Assembly: GCA_947311845.1 (NCBI GenBank)
Contig: CAMZMU010000071.1
Span: 22,481,236 to 22,545,235, forward strand
DNA: 64,000 nt
From: Poa pratensis
Taxonomy: Eukaryota > Streptophyta > Magnoliopsida > Poales > Poaceae
Reading direction: 5' to 3'
The notes under the pieces: generated by a model
What the model was told of the DNA's origin: nothing
What the model saw: the letters and a program-made list of their open reading frames with translations, nothing else
Database searches by the model: none
In this document: positions 33,698 through 43,713 of the stretch, piece after piece
Layout: every line of letters begins with the position of its first letter
How positions within the stretch are numbered: the stretch's first letter is position 1
Position numbers and translations under genes: made by a program

Positions 33698-35747
33698 TCT
33701 CTACTATATAATATCCTTAGTGGACTTACGTCGTACGTACGTCGCGGCGATTTTGCGTTTTAGCCCCTCGGAAATAAGGTAATCAACTCGCAGTCCAGCA
33801 AACACAACACAGCGCACCGCACCACCGAATCCCTTTCCTCTCTCGCGATGGAAGACACAGTGGCCGCCCGCGGCGTCACCGGCGACGAGCGACCCAGCCG
33901 CCTCTCCGCCTCTCGCTGCCCTCCCCCACGCCGGCGGCGCCCCCGCCCTCATCATCCGAGTACCAGCGTCGCCCCCCCCCCCCCCCCGCCGGTGGGATTG
34001 GGTCTGCCGCTCCACCCCGACGGCCATTGAATCTTCAAGATGCCATCCACCCGATCATCTGGCACAGAGAACTGCCGCCGACTACACTCCCGTCGCGTTT
34101 CCATCACTGACCCTCAGGTCGCGGCCCCCACCACCGCTGCCTGGCCTCATCTGCAAAGACCACGTCGCCGACCTGCTGCCAGCCCGACGGCCTCACGACC
34201 CGCGCTGAATTTGGCGCTCTGCGGCGTGCCACTGTGACCAACGCCATGGACTGTGCACAATCCAGTTCGTACATCTCCCTCTAGCTTCCATGCCCGGTTG
34301 ATTGAAATAGAGAGGTGTCTGTGCCCGGTACATGTTTGTGTTATTGTCCCCAAGGAAGCTAGCAGAAATTAAGAGATGCTACGTAGTTTGTTGCATTAGC
34401 ATCATGTTCATTCCCTGTATTTGTCAGATATGATACATGATGCATTCCATTCAAAGGCAGAGAACAGTGTATGTTGATAGTTCATGCCTGCTGCTATTGG
34501 GTAAGTGCATGTGCGACTTGCAATGTTTAATTGAATGCTAAGAAGCAAAGTGGGATGGACGCTGAGTCACTGACCATGGGAGTTCCGACAGTCCGGTAGT
34601 CTCTTTGTGCAGGTATGTTACTCCTATGTCTCAACTTCCATTTTTCTTTAGCTGCATCTTGATCCATCTCATCCATTGGTGCCTAATCTAGACAACTTAT
34701 TTGATCTTTAGAATGGAGCAGCCTCGCGGAGTTTGTTGTGCACCATGGTGTCATGTTAACTGTTTTCCATGTCTGCTTAATTCAGTTCATTCAGTGTGAT
34801 AGGTTTTATTTCGTAGAATGTGTATTTTTTAAAACCATAGATAATGTGCCTAGAGATATAGTATGGAATTTGTTGTGCTTGAATATGTGCCACTGAATCA
34901 TGCTGTGTACATGGCGATTTTAGATGTTGATATTCATGCAATATTTCTAGAAGGTGAAGGAAAGAGTCGATAGCACAAGCAGCAGCAAAAGTATTACAAT
35001 ACTTGCTTTAGCACTCAGCTATGTGCATCACGACCCACTGCAACCCATGTCCGAAACCCTCATGAAGTGACTAGATCTGCTTGGAAGCCTCTTACTTAGC
35101 CTGGTGTTCCGAGGGACGAGCTGAAACGGGCAAGCACTCATGTAACCAACCCTACTGCCAAGCGCTCCAGAGTTACTTCCTCATAAGCTGCTAAAGATTC
35201 AGCTTCCAAAGCTAATCAGAATGTTCGCAGTGGTGTGTCCTAGAGGCTTTGTGAACCCCCTTTTTATCATTAATATCCCATTCCTTGTTTTGATTAGCTT
35301 TACAGTACAAATTCAGCAAGTATCAGGTGATTATCGTGAGAGTAACTTAAGATGGCAAACTACTTGTAGGGTATACAACAAAAATCATGATATGAACTAT
35401 GATATATCAAACTGTTTTTCAGGTTTGCGAGACTATTTTTTTCTTTTTATATCCGTAGCAACGCATGGGCAGCTTCAAAATAAAAATAAAAATAAACCAG
35501 AAAGCCATGTTATTTTGTAAGATTTTACAAGGTTTTGGCCTATATTGTTATGTTGGTACAAGAATATTTGGACTTCACAACCAGAGATATATGTCATTCA
35601 GTTTCTTTCTGGCTCAATGCCTTGGACTTTTTTCTTCTGCTTTCAAGTATTTCCAAATTCGACCGCAAAGTGCATTACCCTATTGATCAATTAGCAAGAA
35701 TGTCAGAATTTTTTCTATCCCGTTGCAACGCACGGGCATTTTGCTAG
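33698..35747 (+). mobile_element. non-autonomous Helitron, 2050 bp (copy A only)
   Basis: Starts TCTCTACTATATAATATCC after A and ends TTTTGCTAG before T, with a terminal hairpin CCCGT...ACGGG at 35719-35736, 11 bases from the end. This is the usual grass Helitron terminus. No Rep/helicase is encoded. The interior starts with a GC-rich, 5'-UTR-like stretch and an ATG at 33848 (60 codons, including a run of 16 C at 33972-33987), so it may carry host gene fragments, none of which I can name. A second hairpin-like motif at about 35452-35475 suggests a nested older end. Confidence 0.82.
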
Positions 35748-36212
35748 TTATAGTTAAAATAAGTAGGAGTGACTCCCCTGGCTGGCCCCTGATTCCCCTT
35801 GTTGTAATGGCATCGTTAGCTTCGGGGACCATGTCATGTACGCCAAAACTAAAAATGGCGATCGAATTAATCCTTAAGAAGCTCATTCGATTCGGTTAGA
35901 GTCTATATTGGCCGATCGTGAAAGATGAACGCCTAAACTAAAGTTGAAGAGAGGTTCAGCAACTTGCTTGGGCCCGGAGCCGAGAGAAGCGGCCGCTTTC
36001 GATCGTTCCAATGGGCGACGTGCCAACAACCTGGCATGCACGCACGCACGTAGCAGGTCCATGTCCTAAAGCGCCCAAGTGACATGTTGCTCCTAGATTT
36101 TAATGTCAGTCCGGGACGTCCAGGTGATAGTAATTTTGCTTCATGAGGTGTACTGAATCTCACTCGAGTTTTGGAAGAGTAACATGTCATTGTTGAATTA
36201 TGGAAGAGAAAC

Positions 36213-36545
36213 ATGTCGACGCGTCGTGGGCCTCACCCACCTTCTCCCGTCCTCGACGGCGACGGCGAGGAGAAACTTAACTTGTGGGGGTGCAGGGGTT
36301 CGGTGTCGCCGGCGTCAATGAGGAGGGGGTGGGGTAGAGGGATTTCCGGGGCGGCGGCGGACCGGCGGAGGAGGAGCTCAGCACAGGGTGGGGCGGCGAG
36401 GCGGCGCGCCAGCGGGTGGCCGCCGGTTAGGCTGACGATGGTTGCAGGGGTGGCCACAGTTGTCTTCCTCCTTCCCGGCTGCTTTTGTCGTCTAGTGGGA
36501 GAAATCGTGCGAGCCTTCGCACGTGCGAAGACTAGCATCCCCTAA
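36213..36545. other. GC-rich insertion unique to copy A
   Basis: Copy B lacks this segment between AACATGTCATTGTTGA and TTAATGAGTAACC. It is GC-rich with open frames on both strands and no recognised motif. It ends near a palindrome CTTCGCACGTGCGAAG. Its origin is not clear. Confidence 0.5.
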
Positions 36546-36562
36546 ATTAATGAGTAACCAGA

Positions 36563-37694
36563 TCGACAGAAACCATAACTATCCTCTTGGGGTTCCCAAC
36601 GGGTTTTGTTAGGCCGCATCAGTTCGCCAAAGAACAAGAAAGTGCTAGAAAGGATGTGGAGCATGCATTTCGTGCCCTCCAGTCACGATGGGCTATTGTT
36701 TAGCACCCTGCTAAAACATGGTACAAGGACACCATGTGGGAGGTGATGACAACTTGTGTGATCATGCACAACATGATCGTGGAAGGTGAACGCGATGACA
36801 ATATGTATAATCAGACATGGCAGTTTCAGGGTGAGTTAGTTGAGCCCCAGGGAGCGTCCACTTTTGCTCACTCGACTTCCATCGTGACGTTTGTGAGAAG
36901 GTGACCCATGTTCGGCTCCAAAATAATTTGGTGGAGCATGTCTGGCAGCACTACGGGAAACAATAGTTTCATTTGCTGAACTACTGGTTTGATATTTATT
37001 TGTTTTGTAAGACTATGTGTGGAACAATTTGTTATTTGTGAAACAATTTTTATTATTCGCAGAATTATTTGAATTGTAATAAATATTTGCTGAACTATTT
37101 GGATTGTATTATTTGTAATGTATGCTTTAATTATTATGTTGTATGGGCCCTGTCCGAGACAAAAAACAGAGATCAAAGAATGGCCGAAAATGATCAAAAT
37201 GATCAAAACCCTGGCCGAGCGGACACAATGCGTCGGCCCATTGGATGCAGTGGCCAGAAGGGGGCGAACATGGGCCGGACACGCGTCCGTTTCACGACCC
37301 AAACGCCGCCCACGCCGCCGGCCGTCGTCCCACCGCGAGGCGGACCACCGGCGCACCTCTGGAAGCAGCCGGACTACGTCATCCTCGATGGGGATGACGA
37401 AGAGAAGTAGAAGCCCGCGAAGGGCAAATATTCTAGTTTTTATATATTTTTGTTTTTAAAAATATTATGTAAAAATACCGTTTGTGGCCCACCACCCTAT
37501 ATATGAATAAAAAGGCCCATATATGACATGTTTAGCTAAAAAAAAATTGACGAGCGAACTCAATGCGTCGGGCCGTTGGGCGCACTGTCACCAACGACGG
37601 ACAGAGACGGACTGAGCCTATCCGTTTGTCGACGCAAACGGACCAAACACGAACCAAACGCGCGTCCGTTTGCGTCGGCCCGTTGAAGTCATCC
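36563..37694 (+). mobile_element. PIF/Harbinger fragment at the junction of the duplication
   Basis: A transposase remnant, then AT-rich sequence, a first subterminal block (about 37195-37320), a short GC-rich ORF tail ending PDYVILDGDDEEK (about 37409), and a second subterminal block ending GTTGAAGTCATCC at 37694 followed by TAA. Two subterminal blocks imply two related elements joined or nested. It fills exactly the space between copy A and copy B. Confidence 0.75.
36623..36966 (+). pseudogene. PIF/Harbinger transposase, C-terminal part
   Basis: Reads FAKEQESARKDVEHAFRALQ, WAIV, stop, HPAKTWYKDTMWEVM, TCVIMHNMIVEGERDDN and, after a frameshift near 36885, THVRLQNNLVEHVWQHYGKQ and stop. The segment includes the last conserved DDE-region glutamate. 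One nonsense codon and one frameshift disable it. It is better preserved than the remnant at 30362-30684. Confidence 0.85.
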
Positions 37695-39000
37695 TAACAT
37701 TGAGAAAATTTTCCTACCGGGAAACAAGACCTTCAGAGGAATACGGCGTGAAAAGGGCAGCTACAGTGAAACTGCGGGACAGCAGGCTGCTTGATAGGAA
37801 CAGTGTGTTGCTCTGACGGGAGAATAAGCCGGGGCACGTACGGAAGGACGTTGGTGCACGTGCAAGCGAGTGACAAGGTCGTCAATGGCACACCGTAGAC
37901 GTATCGATCGCCAGGGTGTCACGGGCGCAAAGACAGCACTGTTAGGTACAGCGATTAGAGCAGGTGATCACGGGCGCCCCCTACTTAAATAAAAAGGAGA
38001 AAAGAATCCGAGACTTTTCACTAATATAGTAGTAGAAACATCAGCAGTCATCATCGCAGGAGCAGTACCGCGGGCAGTTGCAAACTTGCAAAAGCACAAT
38101 GCGACTACGCGAGCCACTGCAACGTTTTAGGATTTTTACCGGTGGAAGAGGATCTGTGATATCCCATGAGCAAGCCGATGGATGAGCACCGGCGAGTCAG
38201 CAACAGAAGACGACGAGACGCGAGAGATGGATGGGATGGGATGGGAGCAGAGCGGTGGAGCTGCTGAGAGCTCGCCATGGCATGGCAGGGGATGGATCGA
38301 CACGAAGCTGCCAACATGTGGGGCTATAGCAAAATGGTGTGCGCTGGGGCCAGGCCGTCTCAGTTTTTGTCACCATGGGGAGCCGACCAATGAAGGGCGC
38401 GCTCAGTCGTCCTGCCGCTGCCAGCGCTCCCTCGTCGATCTTCACACCGTTTGGGGAAGAACGGAGCCCCACGCCGAGCGATCTCCTCCTCCCCCGTCGC
38501 AGCATTTGATACGGTACGTGCGCAGCGCGGTGTTAATGTCCACTGAGCAATGAGGACTAGTACTATACTAGATTATGTTCGGGCTGGAGCTGAGACCCCA
38601 ACACCAATATTAACCAAAGGGACCATTAGTTTGTCCTACTCCTCCCGGTCCCGGGTTAGTTGAGTGTCTAGCTCAGCTGCTGCACTATTTCCAGTTCTGC
38701 AGTTTCAAAAGGCAGATTCATTGCGGTTTAAGGATGACTCCAACGGGGCGACCCATCGAGTCCGCGCGCGTCCGTCCCTGTCCGCGGGAGCCAAAAACAC
38801 GGCCCAACGGCACGACGTAAACGGACCGCGGTCCGTTTTTTGGTCCGCCGCGACGCATTCCTGACCCAAATTTGGGTCACCGATGCGTCGGGCCCGGACG
38901 CGAGCGGACCGTTCCTGCATCCTCCCCGTGTCCGCCCTGGCCCCGCGTGTCATCGACCCCAACGGCCACCTACCCGTAATAACTGTGGGCGGTGGAGCTG

Positions 39001-39007
39001 TATAAAT
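39001..39007 (+). promoter_or_regulatory. TATA box of the single-ORF Harbinger element
   Basis: TATAAAT lies 117 bp before the ATG at 39124, and the leader contains two AAACCCTAG motifs typical of plant 5' UTRs. Confidence 0.6.
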
Positions 39008-39123
39008 CGCGCCGGCCGGCCAAACCCTAGGGCACAAACCCTAGCACTCCTCCCCAATCGCGCCGGCCGGCCAAACCCTAGCCACGGCGGCCACCATCTC
39101 CAAGCTCAGATCCACGCGCCGGA

Positions 39124-39669
39124 ATGGATCCGCCGCCGCCGCCGCCGCCGCATCTGGTGGACGAAGCCGAGCGAGCGCGTATGAGCGCGCGCGGGCGCTA
39201 TCGCGGCAGCTTCTCGCGCCGGATGGCGACCAGCCCGGCATGGGCCGGCATGATTTCCCAGCCGCCGCGTCCGCGCCTGACGGACGCCCAGAGGAGTGCG
39301 GTGGAGGCGGCGTTCGCGGATTGCGCCGACAGCGACGAAGAAGAGTACGCCGCCGGTGTCGTGGCGGCTGCTGTCGCGGCGGCCGGTGTCGCGGGGGATG
39401 GCGCGCCGCCAGAGCCTCCCATTGGCGTGGGCGGCCCTGCTCACATCACCGAGGAGGAGGCGGTGGATGCAGCCCACATGCAGCTGAACGCGCAGAGGGC
39501 GGCCGCGTTCATCTCCGCCGCGCGCGCCTGTGCCGACGCTGCAGTGGAGGAGGAGATGAAGCAAATGCGCCGCGCCGAAGAGTCCAAGAAGCGCGCGGCG
39601 AGGCGCAAACGGCACCGGGAGGCCTTGGCGGCGGCCGAGGCCGCGAAAGGAGCAGGCAGCTCCGCCTGA
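39124..39669 (+). CDS. accessory protein of a non-autonomous Harbinger element, function unknown
   Basis: An intact 181-codon frame with TATA box and leader. It starts MDPPPPPPPHLVDEAERARM, followed by an RRMATSPAW segment, an acidic patch (DCADSDEEEY), an alanine-rich stretch, and a C-terminal helix likely to form a coiled coil with a basic run (MKQMRRAEESKKRAARRKRH). I recognise no catalytic motif. Because it lies between Harbinger terminal repeats, a role in the element, such as DNA binding or targeting, is possible but only inferred. It may also be captured host sequence. Confidence 0.55.
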   Translation: MDPPPPPPPHLVDEAERARMSARGRYRGSFSRRMATSPAWAGMISQPPRPRLTDAQRSAVEAAFADCADSDEEEYAAGVVAAAVAAAGVAGDGAPPEPPIGVGGPAHITEEEAVDAAHMQLNAQRAAAFISAARACADAAVEEEMKQMRRAEESKKRAARRKRHREALAAAEAAKGAGSSA

Positions 39670-40501
39670 TGTCAGCTCCACCGCGAAAGGAGCCGAGGCC
39701 GTGGCCGCCTATGTGCGGTTCATTTTCCACTAATACCGGCGCCCGCTACGTGTTTCGTAGCTACAAAATGATCAAAGAAGATTGAGTCAGCCAGCCCTGG
39801 CTGGCCATGGGCGCGATGAAGGAAGAGCCAGCAAGTCCGTTGCAGAACGGGCATGCTGCGTGACGTTCCTCAAGGCCGCAGTCCCTCTTTGATCTTCCCC
39901 ATTGCCGGCCGGTGGTCGGTTATTAATTTCCTTCAAGTTTAGCTTTAGGTTTTAGGGTTTAATGTTAGGAGAAGGTTCTAGATTTAACTATGTAATTTCA
40001 GTTTCTAAATGTAATCCTAGTATTAAAAAAAAAGTTTAGGAAATAAAAGTGGCAAGCGGACTCAATGCGTCGGCCCCGTTGGGGGCACTGGCCAGAAAGG
40101 GGCGGACATGGGCCGGACGCGCGTCGTCCCCGACCCAAACGGACAAAACGCGGCCCGAACACGCGTCCGTTTGGGTCGGCCCGTTGGAGTCATCCTAACA
40201 CCCTTAATAACATCACAAATCTGACTCTCTGCGATCACATCACAAATGTGGAATTGCTTGCACGCATGTCGGTGCTTCTAGAAGGCCTTCACCGTTAGTA
40301 AGTTCACTCCTGGTTTAACTTAACACTTCCCTGGCTGGCACTGGAATGATGCCCTTGTTCTAATAACATGGTTAGCTTCGGGACAGGGACATCGCAGGGC
40401 AACTTGACGCGCAGAGGATTAGGTCGCATGTCCCTTTGTAGTTCTAAGCCTAAAAATGGCGATCGAATCCTGGAGAAGCTCATTCGGTTAGAGTCTATAT
40501 T

Positions 40502-41269
40502 TTTTTTGATTTTTCATACTTGTATTCATACGTAGAGGAAGATTACAAGGCCGGATACAAGCAAAGTAAAAACAAGAAGGAGGATACAGAGGCAAGCAAC
40601 GCCGCAGCACGCCGTCTTCAACCTCGAAGAGCACCAGCACAGTGGACCTCCAACGCCGGAGACGAGGGAGAGACCAGCCGCCCGGAGCTCGCCACGGAGC
40701 AGAAGTGCTCCTTGCCCAAAGGCGTTCTTGAGCCGCATCATCCACCAACTCAACCGAGCTGGATCTGGGGACGGATGGAACACGTCGGCCGGGGCAGGGC
40801 CCCGAGCATCTTCAGTCCAGGATCTGGGCCAGCGCCGAGCCGCCTCCCCGGAGGCGGCCAGATCCACCACCAGCGGTCCACACCACCACGCAGCAGCCAC
40901 CCCACACCTCCTTCTCCGGCCTCCTACACACACGTCACCAGCCTGCCACCGGCGCCGGAAGAAACGGCGGCAGGACAAGGACGCACCTGCGGCTCGTGGA
41001 CGCCGTCGAGGACGACGCCATGGAGGGGGAACCGCAGGGCAGCAAAAGGACGACGCCGGCCTCCCCGCCTCCGCCGCGCCGCCCCAAAGCCCCCTATTTA
41101 CACGCCGGAGCGCAGATCTGCGTATTCCCCACCCTCCCGCCGCCGGAGCGGCCGGCGGAGGGAGGGGAATACCGCAGATACGCCGGCGGCCGCGGACGAA
41201 CCCGAGATCGCCTCCGGATCGCCTCAGAGCACTGTAGCAAGGGGAGGGTTCCAGAAATAGGTGTTGTGT
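40502..41269 (-). mobile_element. retroposon with 16-bp target duplication, 768 bp (copy B only)
   Basis: Flanked by a perfect 16-bp repeat GGTTAGAGTCTATATT (40486-40501 and 41270-41285). A poly(T) at the left border is the poly(A) tail of a minus-strand transcript. Copy A has a single, uninterrupted site (about 35892-35907). Variable long target repeats plus a poly(A) tail indicate LINE-machinery insertion. There is no RT, so it is a non-autonomous or processed element. An arm at 41104-41137 pairs with 41157-41187, giving a strong hairpin near its 5' end. Confidence 0.82.
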
Positions 41270-41521
41270 GGTTAGAGTCTATATTAGCCGATGGTGAAAG
41301 ACCAACGCCCCGGTCGTTTGCTTTTGCAGTTTTGCTGGACACTTGCGGAGAGGTTCAGCAACTTGCTTCGGCTGTTCTCGTTCCGAAGAAAAAGAAGGGA
41401 GCTTCATTGGGTTGGGTCCGGAGGTTGCCGAGAGAAGTGACCGCTTTCGATCGTTCCAATCGGCGACGAGCCACCAACCTGCCCATGCATGCACGCACGT
41501 CGCAGGTCCATCTCGCATGTA

Positions 41522-41645
41522 CTCCCTCCGTTCTAAAATACTTGTCTTCCATTTGTCCAAATTCGGATGTACCTAGACATGTTTTTGTGTATAGGTACAT
41601 CCAAATTTAGACAAATGGAAGACAAGTATTTTGGAACGGAGGGAG
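41522..41645. mobile_element. Stowaway MITE, 124 bp
   Basis: Near-perfect inverted repeat throughout, ends CTCCCTCCGTTCTAAAATAC and complement, TA on both sides. It abuts the next element directly. Confidence 0.9.
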
Positions 41646-41648
41646 TAA

Positions 41649-43150
41649 GAGCGTCTTAACCGGCGCGGCCAATAGAGCAGTTGGGCGCGCCGGCATGCAA
41701 TCGTCCCAGCGACGCGTCCAATAGCACAAATGTTGTTGGCACGTCCAAATACAGCGTCCGGCAATCCCGTTTCGCGCACAGGTTAAAGGGACGCAAGCGG
41801 GCGTGCCAGCAACCACGGCAACGCGCGCCTCGTCCAATCCTGGCGGGCGGGGCCGACGTGTCAGCGATACAACGGTCAGGCGGGATTTATTGCGGCCAAT
41901 TTGTGCATTTTAATGACGCAGCGGCTCCCCAGGCGGGCGCAGACGACGCGACGTGTCGAGCGCAGCACTGGAAGGTCAGGCGGTGGCGTGCACGCGTCGT
42001 CGCCGTCAATGCGCGTGGAAGACGTACCGGTGACCGCGTTAATGCGGCCACCGACCTCCTCCGCTCCCCGCCGGCTTTAAAACGGCGCTCGGTGCGCCTC
42101 AACTCTCCACACAACACTTCTCACCTCGCCTCTCCCACAGAAACCCTAGCCACCATGCCAGGCAACCGCAAGCCGCGACTGGAGCAGAGCGCCAGCACAA
42201 CATATCGGTGCCAGATGACTTTGTGCTCCCACCTGGATGGGTACGCAACGTCGTCAAGGTGCCGGTGGTGCCGCCGCTGAGCGGCAAGCCCCGCCTCGAG
42301 TACATCATGCGGCAGTGGAGGGACCTGCAGTATGAGCAGCGCACCAACCCCTTCTACTCTATTTCGTCGCCGCACTGGGACGCCGTGGTAGACGCAGACC
42401 ATGAGGGGCGTCGCGGCTCCTTCTTCCTCCCCAACGGCATGCGGGAGCCGCCGCCGGAGTGGTTCCACTCCGACAATGAGCGCGCGCGCTCGTCGTACGA
42501 CGACGAGATACCTGACCTCCCCTTGCCGGCGACAACAGCGTCACGGTCACCGGAGAAGAGGGCGCAAGAACATGTCCCACCACCGGCACCGGCCCCGGCC
42601 CCGACAAAGGAGGACAGCGACGGTGACTGGTCAGAACCGGAGGAGTGGGAGGGAATGCAGACCACCATCGAGGCTTCCCTCCGCCGCCGCTAGATCAAAC
42701 CCCACCACGCTCGGCGACGGCGGCGACCCAGAGACGTTCCTCAAGGCCGGAGCCGCCGCGGGTGAAACCAGAAGCCTCAACGACGGCGGCGCAGATGAAA
42801 CTTCCTCCTCAGCGGCCGGAGATCATTGAGCCATGCAAGACATGCCGCCGCCGGGAGAGTCATCTTCCTTGACGCTGCCGTGTAGCTGGTTTCGCCGCCG
42901 CCGGGATAGGCTTCCTTCTCGAGCGTCTGCCAGCAGAGCCGGTAGATCTAGGGTTTAGTTTAATTTTAGTAAAATCTCTTTTAAGTTTGTTAAATGTCCT
43001 TCAAATTTAATGAAATATCGCCGGTTCATCCATATTCGAGTCTCAAGTTTTTTTCTTTTGAAAAACCTATTGGGAGCGACCGGTGGGACGCGGCGCTCCC
43101 AATAGGCAACTTTGCCGGACACTCTATTGTTCGCGCCGGTGGAGATGATG
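41649..43150. mobile_element. second non-autonomous Harbinger-like element with one ORF (copy B only)
   Basis: Ends share ACCGGCGCG and CAATAGAG in inverted orientation. Flanking target is unresolved: either TAA on the left only, or an 8-bp pair TCGCATGT (41513-41520) and TTGCATGT (43151-43158), the first now separated from the element by the Stowaway. It has a TATA-like TTTAAAA at 42076-42082, an AAACCCTAGCCACC leader, one ORF, and a 3' region sharing GACGTTCCTCAAGGCCG with the element at 38732-40195. Confidence 0.65.
42155..42693 (+). pseudogene. ORF of the second single-ORF Harbinger-like element
   Basis: The likely start ATG (42155, context CCACC-ATG-C) opens a frame that runs MPGNRKPRLEQSAS. 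The main coding frame is shifted and runs to the stop at 42693: LPPGWVRNVVKVPVVPPL, YIMRQWRDLQYEQRTNP, an acidic, proline-rich second half (EDSDGDWSEPEEWEGM) and a basic tail (SLRRR). One frameshift near 42200 separates them; otherwise the frame is open for about 160 codons. No known domain is recognised. Confidence 0.5.
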
Positions 43151-43312
43151 TTGCATGTCCTAAAGCGCCTAAGTGGCATGATGTTGATAGATTTTAACTT
43201 GAGTCTGGGATGTCTTAAAGCGACGTAATTTTGCTTCATTAGGTGTACGTACTGAATCTCCCTTGAATTTTGGAAGAAAAACATGTCATTGTTGAGTTAA
43301 TGAGTAACCAGA

Positions 43313-43692
43313 GGCAGTGATACTTTTTGCCGAATAAAAATGAAGAACAAAAAATTGATGGAACAGGTAGGACTAATTAGTACGAGGTTATCTTTACCCC
43401 TTTCTTTTTGTCGAAATTGGGTACAGTCTGTTGTATGACTGGACTACGTCTACGTGCGATGGCCGTAGCTGGAGAAGGACCAGCTCGCCGGCGACGTGGC
43501 GCCACGGACGGCTGCTGTATGATTGATTTGTACCTGCGGGGCGCCATGCCCGGAAACGAGCACGCACGACGGCGCTGCATAGGGCCGTGTCGTCGCATCG
43601 CATGCACTCCGAGTAAGCAATGACCCGTGCGTGCATGTGACAATCACCTGTTGTTCTGGTACATCACGTTTCTCTGAGTCGTGGGGAAGGTA
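43313..43692. other. intergenic, nothing recognised
   Basis: No gene or repeat boundary seen between the duplication and the LINE-bearing MITE. Confidence 0.45.
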
Positions 43693-43713
43693 CTCCCCCG
43701 TTCCAAATTAGAT

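Larger units (their letters stand above)
31190..36562 (+). repeat. tandem segmental duplication, copy A
   Basis: Copy A aligns with copy B (37703-43312) in the same orientation, block by block: GAGGAATACGGCGTGAAAAG, CGTATCGATCGCCAGGGTGT, GAGAAGCTCATTCG-type blocks, GCGGCCGCTTTCGATCGTTC against GTGACCGCTTTCGATCGTTC, and ATGAGTAACCAGA at the right end. Between blocks each copy has private insertions. No gene is recognisable in the shared sequence. Confidence 0.85.
38732..40195. mobile_element. non-autonomous PIF/Harbinger element carrying one ORF (copy B only)
   Basis: Terminal repeats GGATGACTCCAACGGGGCGA and TCGGCCCGTTGGAGTCATCC with a perfect 3-bp target duplication TAA (38729-38731, 40196-40198). 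Copy A keeps the empty site (CAGTTTAAAACCCTTAATAAC at about 32874-32894). Between the ends lie a TATA box, a leader with two copies of a GCGCCGGCCGGCCAAACCC motif 53 bp apart, one ORF and an AT-rich tail. No transposase is present. Confidence 0.9.
37703..43312 (+). repeat. tandem segmental duplication, copy B
   Basis: Partner of copy A. Shared blocks appear at about 37703-38731, 40196-40501, 41270-41520 and 43151-43312. Between them lie a Harbinger element, a retroposon, a Stowaway and a second Harbinger-like element that copy A lacks. Copy B in turn lacks about 290 bp present in A (around 32900-33185). Confidence 0.85.

Noticed and set aside
33848..34030. 60-codon ATG frame in the Helitron as a gene
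   Set aside because: Proline/arginine-rich translation through a run of 16 C; better seen as a possible captured 5' leader fragment.
36480..36545. Hairpin CTTCGCACGTGCGAAG followed by ACTAG, as a Helitron end
   Set aside because: The hairpin is only one base from CTAG, the grass Helitron consensus is absent and no matching 5' TC end was found.
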